Position numbers and translations under genes: made by a program. This document shows, in pieces, positions 1 to 4,861 of a stretch of DNA of 40,216 nucleotides. Below the pieces are notes generated by a model, which saw only the letters and a program-made list of their open reading frames with translations, did not search any database and was not told the origin of the DNA. This DNA comes from a virus, in IMG/VR virus record IMGVR_UViG_3300034190_002923, positions 1-40,216 of that record; one strand, given 5' to 3'. The first letter of the stretch is position 1. Every line of letters begins with the position of its first letter.

Positions 1-67
1 CTGTAAGAGTCCCATCTTCATTCTTCGTTATCTTTAAACGTATTGGTTTTCTCTTTACTCTGCCCAC
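1..67 (-). CDS. Duplicate 5' fragment of the DUF115 gene (contig-end copy)
   Basis: This is the repeated beginning of the gene fully present at 38896-40206: a GTG start at 65-67 read leftwards off the contig end. It is not an independent gene. This copy shows the true upstream context: a GGGGGAG ribosome binding site, and an in-frame TGA directly before the GTG, so the protein cannot start further upstream. Confidence 0.9.
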   Translation of the reverse strand, partial: MGRVKRKPIRLKITKNEDGTLT

Positions 68-77
68 TCACTCCCCC
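1..77. repeat. Terminal direct repeat, left copy (77 bp)
   Basis: Bases 1-77 are identical to the last 77 bases of the window (40140-40216). The match stops exactly at base 78 on one side and before 40140 on the other. The simplest reading is the overlap left when an assembler closes a circular or permuted genome: 77 is a common assembler k-mer length. A natural terminal repeat is the alternative, though 77 bp is short for a T7-type one. Confidence 0.97.
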
Positions 78-87
78 GAATTATGGT

Positions 88-312
88 TTACTTATCTTCT
101 TTCTTCTTATCTAATAGCTTCTTAGCTTCATCTTCAACAAGCTTAGCGATCTTCGCGAAGTCTGCTTCATCGAGTAGCTCAAGTAGCTTATCATCAATCT
201 TATTCTCTGTCTTGTCGACGATTCCCTTAAGGAGTCCTCTTAGTTGTAGTAAGATAGTAAGTACAAGACCACTACCTAACACAGACATTAGTACAATACT
301 TAGTACATCCAT
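88..312 (-). CDS. Holin-like small membrane protein (74 aa)
   Basis: One N-terminal hydrophobic segment (about residues 4-25) is followed by a lysine- and glutamate-rich helical tail likely to form a coiled coil, ending in a very basic C-terminus. This topology resembles LLH-type and other class III-like phage holins, but no family motif proves it. The ribosome binding site AAAGGT precedes the ATG. It lies in a run of small membrane-protein genes and is followed, after circular closure, 20 bp later by the DUF115 gene and then a secreted protease. An inner-membrane role at lysis is inferred from topology and neighbours only. Confidence 0.55.
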   Translation of the reverse strand: MDVLSIVLMSVLGSGLVLTILLQLRGLLKGIVDKTENKIDDKLLELLDEADFAKIAKLVEDEAKKLLDKKKEDK

Positions 313-335
313 CTTATTACCTTTTGTTTAATTAT

Positions 336-419
336 TTATAGTAAGACACTTGCTGCTAATACAAATGCTACGATCAGCATACCGATTGGTAATACTAGTT
401 TTAATACATCAAAATTCAT
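336..419 (-). CDS. Tiny hydrophobic membrane peptide (27 aa)
   Basis: A short open frame starting MNFDVLKLVLPIG and consisting mostly of one transmembrane helix. The start is supported by AGGAG six bases upstream, lying over the end of the preceding gene at 421. It sits immediately before the holin-like gene, in the same direction. Size and composition would fit a holin partner, antiholin or membrane regulator. No homologue is recognised, and function is unknown. Confidence 0.6.
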   Translation of the reverse strand: MNFDVLKLVLPIGMLIVAFVLAASVLL

Positions 420-420
420 C

Positions 421-609
421 TTATGCTCCTAATGTTGAATTTTCAGAAGTTATACTTAATACGAAAGTGTCTTCTCCGTTGTAGGCTTCTTTAAGCTCCA
501 CAAATAGGTCCACTACTTCCTGGTGCGTAAGTACCTCATTAATAGCTTGTCCAGCGTAGCAATAATCTGCTACATATCTAGCATCCTCCACATCTCTTCC
601 TTCGTACAT
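421..609 (-). CDS. Hypothetical acidic protein (62 aa)
   Basis: Small soluble acidic protein with no transmembrane segment and no motif I recognise. AGAGG lies upstream of its ATG. It is in the minus-strand run of short genes between the tRNAs and the DUF115 gene. The downstream 27-aa peptide has its ribosome binding site overlapping this stop region, suggesting translational coupling. Function unknown. Confidence 0.55.
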   Translation of the reverse strand: MYEGRDVEDARYVADYCYAGQAINEVLTHQEVVDLFVELKEAYNGEDTFVLSITSENSTLGA

Positions 610-617
610 TTAAACCT

Positions 618-695
618 CTACAGTCTTACACCTACTGTAATCCCTATATAAAGGACCACTAAGGTTATCAATATTATATCTTCTTTATCTAACAT
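618..695 (-). CDS. Tiny single-helix membrane peptide (25 aa)
   Basis: Starts MLDKEDIILITLVVLYIG: a short charged N-terminus followed by one transmembrane helix. An AAGGGA site lies upstream of the ATG. A longer frame runs through it from the right, but that would read through the tRNA genes, so the short start is preferred. The 111 bp between this gene and the tRNA end at 807 holds a short TGTGG/CCACA hairpin and nothing else convincing. Function unknown. Confidence 0.5.
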   Translation of the reverse strand: MLDKEDIILITLVVLYIGITVGVRL

Positions 696-806
696 AAAAA
701 GTCCCTTGCCAGCTTTGTTCTTGTAGTACCTCACCACAAGTCTTATATCAAGGGGGACATTAGTCGCTGGGTTGCTCTGGTGTGGTAGCGATGCCACAAA
801 TAGAAT

Positions 807-877
807 CATACGTTCAGGGAATCGAACCCTGGGCCTTGGGTTTGGAAGCCAAGATGTTACCACTACACCAAACGTAA
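807..877 (-). tRNA. tRNA, probably Trp (anticodon CCA)
   Basis: A cloverleaf of 71 nt can be drawn. The acceptor stem has six of seven pairs (first pair T-T), the D stem is GTGT/ACAT with a GG-containing loop, and the anticodon loop is TTCCAAA, giving CCA in the canonical position. The T arm is CAGGG-TTCGATT-CCCTG and the discriminator is G. The stem 31:39 position is a C-C mismatch, and the CCA tail is not encoded. Gly (TCC) was considered because of the wording of the loop, but it breaks the anticodon stem, and G73 fits Trp. It begins directly after the 3' end of the next tRNA. Confidence 0.75.
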
Positions 878-948
878 AAGTACATATGGGATTCGAACCC
901 AAACCAGTCTCCTTATGGGGAGATGCTCTGCCACAGTGCTCATGTACT
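878..948 (-). tRNA. tRNA with CAT anticodon (Met/Ile2-type), shortened anticodon loop
   Basis: Acceptor stem AGTACAT/ATGTACT is perfect over 7 bp. The D stem is GCAC/GAGC with one A-A mismatch, and the T loop TTCGAAT is canonical. The anticodon stem TCTCC/GGAGA is perfect but encloses only six bases (CCATAA), so the loop lacks the usual invariant U before CAT. The 3' end abuts the next tRNA without a spacer, and CCA is not encoded. Function is uncertain because of the loop. Confidence 0.7.
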
Positions 949-950
949 AC

Positions 951-1140
951 CGTGCAATATTTTAAATCTCTGTCACGTGAGATCCTGCCTAATAAACCAC
1001 CGTGTATTAGATCCCCACGGGGAGGGCATGCTTTAACATTTCCGATGTTGGCTAATGTCAGTAGGGGTAAAGCATAACCCCGGGCTATAGTTGATATCCC
1101 CCCTGCTCCCCAGGTGGCAGATTCACCGCTGTTACAACTT
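951..1140 (-). ncRNA. GC-rich structured stretch upstream of the tRNAs; possible stable RNA
   Basis: No gene fits here, yet the 190 bp are clearly richer in GC than their surroundings and full of inverted repeats. Read on the minus strand: ATGCTTTA and TAAAGCAT close a domain containing AACAT/ATGTT, followed by CCCC-GT-GGGG, a TAATA/TATTA stem and an ATCTC/GAGAT stem just before the tRNAs. No T-loop is present, so it is not a further normal tRNA. Stable small RNAs beside phage tRNA genes are known in T4. Assignment as an RNA gene, and the strand, are inferences. Confidence 0.4.
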
Positions 1141-1149
1141 CCGGTGTTC

Positions 1150-1344
1150 TTAATTCTTCTTGAAGTAACCCTCAATATCTTTAATGCTGTCGAAGATGGG
1201 GTCATATAGTGCGCTAATGCCTGATTTGAAATGATCTTTATGTAGACTAATTGTTATGTCTATGTATTCAACATTACCTTCCTCGTCTAGGTCGAGCTCA
1301 GTCATTACTATAGAATCTCCGATTCCCCTATCGTTGTGTCTCAT
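1150..1344 (-). CDS. Hypothetical acidic protein (64 aa), first gene of the leftward unit
   Basis: Acidic protein with no recognised domain. GGAG lies 11 bases before the ATG, and an internal ATG at codon 14 has a GGAG at the same distance, so the start is not certain. It is the first gene leftward of the divergent control region and precedes the structured stretch and tRNAs. Function unknown. Confidence 0.55.
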   Translation of the reverse strand: MRHNDRGIGDSIVMTELDLDEEGNVEYIDITISLHKDHFKSGISALYDPIFDSIKDIEGYFKKN

Positions 1345-1357
1345 ATAACTATATACT

Positions 1358-1515
1358 CCGTATATATACTAAGTACTATCGTACTCTATTTATGTTATTC
1401 TTTATTATATTCTATTACTACTTATTAACTTAGGTACTGGTGACTAGGTACTCCGTACCCTATATACTAATCTTTGTTATAAAGTATATCCCATGAGATC
1501 GATGATTTCCGTGAA
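1358..1515 (+). repeat. Diverged inverted non-coding repeat, copy 1
   Basis: Homologous to 25911-26071 on the opposite strand. Three conserved blocks occur in the same order. Block 1 is 34 nt with 30 identities, all differences being transitions (1358-1391). Block 2 is the identical 17-mer TAAAGTATATCCCATGA (1480-1496). Block 3 is TCCGTGAA (1508-1515), exactly 11 nt after block 2 in both copies. The middle differs in sequence but keeps a short dyad in both. It lies upstream of the main early promoter. Candidate roles are operator array, replication origin or phage-specific promoter. Confidence 0.85.
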
Positions 1516-1625
1516 GAAAGTTAAAATAAATATAAATTCTTCGAATTAGGTGCTTATTTATAGGATCTTAATGGTGATATATACATGGATTAGTGTATAC
1601 TTGCGTATATTTATATATAAAGTGC

Positions 1626-1654
1626 TTGACAGATCCTTGTTTGTGGTATATAAT
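1626..1654 (+). promoter_or_regulatory. Consensus sigma70 promoter of the early unit
   Basis: TTGACA (1626-1631), 17-bp spacer, TATAAT (1649-1654): a perfect match to the consensus. Transcription would start near 1661 and give a leader of about 100 nt before the immunity gene. A TATAC-TTGC-GTATA dyad ends 17 bp upstream of the -35 box and could be an operator. Confidence 0.9.
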
Positions 1655-1761
1655 TAAGACATAGCCCAAAGTGTTACCTAGGGAACCTACATATGGTGGC
1701 TTTAAACTTACAGGACCTAGGCCCACCTAGTGGGTAAGTATTAACAAACACGGAGAAAGTA

Positions 1762-2109
1762 ATGGAAGGTTTAATCGCACTGACAATCATCATGATCATC
1801 TGGCTTATGCCTGTTATCGTAGCATCTAGAAATAACCACCCTAACACGGTGGTGATCACATTGCTAACATTGTTCCTAGGGTGGACATTTGTAGTGTGGG
1901 CTGGGTGTTTAGTGTGGTCTTTGGTCCCACCTAAGATCAACGCAAGTAGGCTAAGAGATGATCACCGATATTTGAAATCATCTAGAGCTAACAGAATCAG
2001 ACTGGATCAAGCTATCCGTCAGATGGACAAGGCTGCCGAGGTTGGGGATGTGGAAGCTATGGCACTTGCTCACGAGGATTATGAATACTACAAGAGTTTG
2101 GTAGGTTAG
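1762..2109 (+). CDS. Superinfection immunity (Imm-like) membrane protein
   Basis: 115 aa. Two hydrophobic segments (about residues 3-21 and 29-54) flank a short loop with the HPNT motif, followed by LGWT and VWAGCLVWSL. This pattern is typical of the superinfection-immunity protein family to which T4 Imm is related. Members sit in the inner membrane and block DNA entry of related phages. The C-terminal 55 residues are a charged helical tail beyond the core domain. GGAG precedes the ATG, and it is the first gene after the perfect early promoter, as expected for immediate exclusion. Family membership is confident; the target phages are unknown. Confidence 0.85.
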   Translation: MEGLIALTIIMIIWLMPVIVASRNNHPNTVVITLLTLFLGWTFVVWAGCLVWSLVPPKINASRLRDDHRYLKSSRANRIRLDQAIRQMDKAAEVGDVEAMALAHEDYEYYKSLVG

Positions 2110-2210
2110 AATCACTGTAAAGGGGCCTAATAGGCCGTGTAGTCGTTTAAAACAGTACACCCTCTATGCTCACATAGGGGACACGTAGATAAGCCAACAG
2201 AGGAGCTTAA
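2110..2210. other. Structured spacer with AAGCCAACAG motif
   Basis: Contains a GGCC-TAATA-GGCC hairpin at its left end, a CCTCTATG/CATAGGGG hairpin, and the 12-mer ATAAGCCAACAG (2189-2200). The same 12-mer occurs in the spacer at 24539-24550, with related versions at about 17445-17458 and 31144-31155. The GAGGAG ribosome binding site of the next gene follows immediately. Confidence 0.55.
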
Positions 2211-2435
2211 ATGGATAGTATGGATAGAGAATTGATCGTCGTTTCAGGGCTTGTTGAAGGTATTCCATGTATCATGGGTATCTTTAAGTCAGTATCTCAG
2301 GCTAAGGATAGGTTGAAATATTCTAAGGTAGAACCTCTCTATTATGTAGTACATGAGGTAGGTAAGGCTCTTACAGACGACATAGAGCACTTAGAGTACA
2401 GGAACCTACGAACTAATAAAGTATTTGGAGCTTAA
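2211..2435 (+). CDS. Hypothetical protein (74 aa)
   Basis: A small mixed-charge protein with no transmembrane helix and no domain I recognise. GAGGAG lies five bases before the ATG. It is the second gene of the early unit, after a structured spacer. Position among exclusion and envelope genes suggests an early host-interaction role, but nothing in the sequence states one. Confidence 0.6.
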   Translation: MDSMDRELIVVSGLVEGIPCIMGIFKSVSQAKDRLKYSKVEPLYYVVHEVGKALTDDIEHLEYRNLRTNKVFGA

Positions 2436-2436
2436 A

Positions 2437-2583
2437 ATGAGTATTATAGTATTAGGGGTTGTGTTATTCCTAGCAACAGTAGCAGCTGCAAGGCTGGACC
2501 TTAAGAAGAGGGAGAGGAAGTTTAGGAGCGGGGAGGCTGCATACTTCGAGTATTTGGAAGAACAAAATAAGGATAAAGAATGA
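2437..2583 (+). CDS. Small membrane-anchored protein (48 aa)
   Basis: An N-terminal hydrophobic helix (residues 2-18) is followed by a strongly charged helical tail. GGAG lies seven bases upstream of the ATG. The stop overlaps the next start as ATGA, so it is probably translationally coupled to the pentapeptide-repeat gene. Function unknown. Confidence 0.65.
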   Translation: MSIIVLGVVLFLATVAAARLDLKKRERKFRSGEAAYFEYLEEQNKDKE

Positions 2584-3218
2584 AAGATAAATCTCTTTAC
2601 TTAGAAATAATATCAAAAGGTTTGATACAGGTTAACCTAAGAGGGGTCGACCTAAAAGGAGTTGACGGAAAAGGAATTGATTTAAGTAGAGCTAATTTGG
2701 AACGAACTGATTTAGAGGGCGCTGACTTATCAGGAGCCAACCTCTCAGGAGTTAAGGGAGAGTGGACTAATCTGCAAGGAGCTAATTTGCAATACGCTAA
2801 CTTAGAAAGAGCTAACTTAAAAAGTTGTAATTTGAAGGGGGCTAACTTAAGAGGAGCTAACCTAAGAAGCAGTTACTTAGTAGGATCTAACCTATCTAAC
2901 GCTGATTTAAGTAGAGCTGACCTGGCGATTGCATCCTTATGTGGAGCCAATTTCACAGGCGCAATATTAGAAAGAACCAATCTAGAATGTGCTGACACAG
3001 TGGACGCCAACTGGACTGACACTATATATGAGAACTACTTCCCTGTAACTATTAGTACTGAGTACTGCGACGTAGTTAAGTGTGATAGATACATTATCAT
3101 AAGAAGTAAAACATGTACGCCAAAGCAGTGGTCGGAATTTACTGACTCCGAGATAGATAGCTTTGGTAAAGGTTTTTTAAAATTTTGGAAGAAATATAAA
3201 CATATTATTCTAAGTTAA
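2580..3218 (+). CDS. Pentapeptide repeat protein
   Basis: 212 aa. Residues about 19-145 are a near-continuous series of A(N/D)LXX pentapeptides such as ANLQG, ANLER, ANLKG, ANLRG and ADLSR, which fold as a right-handed quadrilateral beta-helix. The last 65 residues are a different, lysine- and aromatic-rich domain. Some family members (MfpA, Qnr) mimic DNA and bind gyrase, but most have no known role. It starts inside the preceding stop (ATGA). Gyrase binding or another host-protein decoy is possible; the sequence alone cannot decide. Confidence 0.85.
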   Translation: MKDKSLYLEIISKGLIQVNLRGVDLKGVDGKGIDLSRANLERTDLEGADLSGANLSGVKGEWTNLQGANLQYANLERANLKSCNLKGANLRGANLRSSYLVGSNLSNADLSRADLAIASLCGANFTGAILERTNLECADTVDANWTDTIYENYFPVTISTEYCDVVKCDRYIIIRSKTCTPKQWSEFTDSEIDSFGKGFLKFWKKYKHIILS

Positions 3219-3236
3219 CTATAAGGAGAAATAATT

Positions 3237-3644
3237 ATGAATAAGATAGTATTAGCTGTAGTGGCGTTGATGATCACAAGCTGTAGTCCGATCCATCTAA
3301 AGTATGATAATAACATGGGTAAGTTATTCAAACATACAGGGTTTGAGGCAGATACACCGGAAAGAAAGACAGTAGGACACACTAAGGAAAAGGATGTGTT
3401 AGCGGCTGAGAAACTATTCACCCTACTGCGGGAGAAAGCGGGACTACCTGTAGACGCTGCAGAAGTGCGTAACGCAGCCCTGGCTCTCGTTAAAGAGTTC
3501 TTTAATAGTAGAGTAGAGGATGGGGAGCAGAACGCAACATACGAGCTCTTAGAGGCTGAACTTAATAAGACAGGTAAATCGCTTAAAGATGTTGACATCG
3601 CTAAGACGATTGTGGTAGGATTATTAATAGGAATAGGAAGATAA
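3237..3644 (+). CDS. Putative lipoprotein (135 aa)
   Basis: A short hydrophobic signal is followed by MITSC, giving a lipid-modified Cys at residue 16. The mature part is charged and mostly helical, with no recognised domain. AAGGAG precedes the ATG. The next gene, 13 bp downstream, is also a lipoprotein, so the two may act together at the envelope. Lipoprotein genes at the start of a phage early unit are often superinfection-exclusion factors (T5 Llp type); that role here is inference. Confidence 0.65.
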   Translation: MNKIVLAVVALMITSCSPIHLKYDNNMGKLFKHTGFEADTPERKTVGHTKEKDVLAAEKLFTLLREKAGLPVDAAEVRNAALALVKEFFNSRVEDGEQNATYELLEAELNKTGKSLKDVDIAKTIVVGLLIGIGR

Positions 3645-3657
3645 CTAGAGGTAGAGT

Positions 3658-4176
3658 ATGAAGAAGTTTTTGATGGTAGTAGTTTTAGGAGTGATGGTTT
3701 CTTGCTCTGCAAGTAGTATGTCAGGTAAGGTGGACATTAAGATTCCCCTGTATGAAAGGCTTGGAGTTACTTATGAGCATAACACTAAGAAGCTTAAGTC
3801 TAGGGGAGCTCGTGGGATGTACGAGCAGACCTTTGACGGTACAGTGGATAGAATCACCCTTCTTAATAAGTACAGGTCCGATTCCGATAAGTCACATGTA
3901 GTATTGCATGAGCTTATACATTGGACCAAGCTACATACTAGAACTAATAGGTTTAGCCTAAAGCTTACATCCTTTGAGGAGGAGTATGTGGCTGAGTACG
4001 GAGCGCTAAAGCTAGGGCCCCTGCTAGGTGCGGAGACTAAGGGAGTGCGTAAAGTATTCTTCTACCTAAGAGACCACCCAGCCCACCATAAACTATCTGA
4101 ATCTCGCATGAGGGAGCTGGATATTCTAGTAGATGAGTCAATAGACTACATCATGAATCAATTAAATGGGAGCTAA
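3658..4176 (+). CDS. Lipoprotein with HExxH zincin-type metallopeptidase motif
   Basis: 172 aa. A signal peptide ends in VMVSC (Cys16). The motif HELIH lies at residues 84-88, and a glutamate-rich EEEYVAEYGA segment at 107-116 offers the third zinc ligand, a spacing typical of short gluzincin or ArdC-type zincin domains. The arrangement predicts a zinc peptidase tethered to a membrane, probably periplasmic. Its substrate is unknown. Directly upstream is another lipoprotein and nearby is the immunity protein, so receptor processing or envelope remodelling after infection is plausible. Lysis is a second possibility, though the early position argues against it. Confidence 0.7.
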   Translation: MKKFLMVVVLGVMVSCSASSMSGKVDIKIPLYERLGVTYEHNTKKLKSRGARGMYEQTFDGTVDRITLLNKYRSDSDKSHVVLHELIHWTKLHTRTNRFSLKLTSFEEEYVAEYGALKLGPLLGAETKGVRKVFFYLRDHPAHHKLSESRMRELDILVDESIDYIMNQLNGS

Positions 4177-4177
4177 G

Positions 4178-4324
4178 ATGGACGATTTATATTCAAGAGC
4201 AATGTTATCAGTTATAAGATCTGTACTTGTAGAGAAGAAATTAGTCACAGAGAATGATTTTGATTTACGTATGGTGCTGGAGTTCAAGGAGTTAATAAAG
4301 GATTTAGATGATGGAAGCGAATAA
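4178..4324 (+). CDS. Hypothetical small helical protein (48 aa)
   Basis: Short charged protein with a VEKKLVTENDFDLR segment that looks like a small helix-turn-helix-like or EF-type helical hairpin, without a firm family match. GGGAG lies five bases before the ATG, just after the zincin stop. It ends 6 bp before a perfect promoter, so it closes the first early sub-unit. Function unknown. Confidence 0.55.
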   Translation: MDDLYSRAMLSVIRSVLVEKKLVTENDFDLRMVLEFKELIKDLDDGSE

Positions 4325-4329
4325 AAAGA

Positions 4330-4358
4330 TTGACAAAACCCCAAAAGTGCGGTATAAT
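4330..4358 (+). promoter_or_regulatory. Consensus sigma70 promoter
   Basis: TTGACA (4330-4335), 17-bp spacer, TATAAT (4353-4358), a full consensus match. Shortly downstream is the palindrome TAGGTACCTA (about 4381-4390), immediately before the next gene's GGGGG ribosome binding region. It starts a second early transcript at the 77-aa membrane protein and the AAA+ gene. Confidence 0.9.
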
Positions 4359-4401
4359 TAGGGTATAAGAGGAAGAAGAATAGGTACCTAGGGGGCCCAA
4401 A

Positions 4402-4635
4402 ATGAAGAGTCAAGGAAGAAACAAGTGTAAGAAGCATAGAAAGTACTCAACAAGAACAGGTACTGATAGGAATGCTGCCATGAGACTTGATACTATGGTA
4501 GGCGAGAGTACCGACCTTACTGAGAGAAGTGTAATCATTGCTAATGTAGTATTAGTACTATCTATGATTATCATCCCTGTTCTATTATTGGGATCTTTAA
4601 TTAAAACAGTAATAGATCTATATATGGGAGCCTAA
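4402..4635 (+). CDS. Small membrane protein with basic N-terminus (77 aa)
   Basis: A strongly basic first 30 residues precede one transmembrane helix (about residues 44-66). It is the first gene behind the promoter at 4330-4358. The start is preceded by GGGGG. The basic tail would face the cytoplasm by the positive-inside rule. No family recognised. Confidence 0.55.
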   Translation: MKSQGRNKCKKHRKYSTRTGTDRNAAMRLDTMVGESTDLTERSVIIANVVLVLSMIIIPVLLLGSLIKTVIDLYMGA

Positions 4636-4636
4636 G

Positions 4637-4840
4637 ATGGACCAATTAACGTTAGACGATATAGAAGATATCTTCGACACTCTAAGGGAGTCCGAGGAAA
4701 TCAATGCCTTCAGGTTTCAATCTGGGGATACTGCATATAATTCCGCCCTATATCACGGGCTAATTAATGTGATAGTGGGTAGAAATATTAAGTTTAAAGT
4801 ATCGCTAGAATATTCGGGAGTGATAGTAGTTCGAATATAA
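4637..4840 (+). CDS. Hypothetical acidic protein (67 aa)
   Basis: Soluble, acidic N-terminal half (residues 1-21) and beta-like C-terminal half. GGGAG precedes the ATG, which starts one base after the previous stop. It lies directly before the AAA+ ATPase gene and could be an adaptor or accessory to it, but this is only positional. No domain recognised. Confidence 0.55.
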   Translation: MDQLTLDDIEDIFDTLRESEEINAFRFQSGDTAYNSALYHGLINVIVGRNIKFKVSLEYSGVIVVRI

Positions 4841-4861
4841 GGTTAACCAGAAGGAATAATT

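Larger units (their letters stand above)
1345..1761. promoter_or_regulatory. Divergent control region between early and late units
   Basis: About 417 AT-rich bases without a gene. It holds, left to right: a TATATAC-TCC-GTATATA dyad (1350-1366), an AGTAC-TATC-GTACT dyad (1372-1385), a GGTAC-TCC-GTACC dyad (1447-1459), a conserved block also found near 25930 (1480-1515), a TATAC-TTGC-GTATA dyad (1596-1609), the early promoter at 1626-1654, and a leader of about 100 nt with a CCCAC/GTGGG hairpin. No sigma70 -35 pairs with the leftward TATAAT-like sequence near 1404-1409, so the leftward promoter is probably of another class. It could also contain an origin. Confidence 0.75.

Noticed and set aside
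807-877. tRNA-Gly (TCC) instead of Trp
   Set aside because: Placing TCC as anticodon destroys the anticodon stem; CCA gives a normal seven-base loop with one closing mismatch, and the G discriminator fits Trp.
951-1140. Group I intron, hammerhead ribozyme or tmRNA
   Set aside because: I could not find the conserved core sequences of these RNAs, nor a tRNA-like T arm, so only a generic structured RNA is claimed.
618-1205. Long minus-strand frame (195 codons) and a plus-strand frame at 772-1077
   Set aside because: Both run through the two tRNA genes and the structured stretch, and have no ribosome binding site; only the last 25 codons of the minus frame look like a real small gene.
1404-1432. 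Leftward sigma70 promoter for the late unit
   Set aside because: A TATAAT lies on the minus strand at 1404-1409, but the hexamer 17 bp away matches the -35 consensus in only one position.
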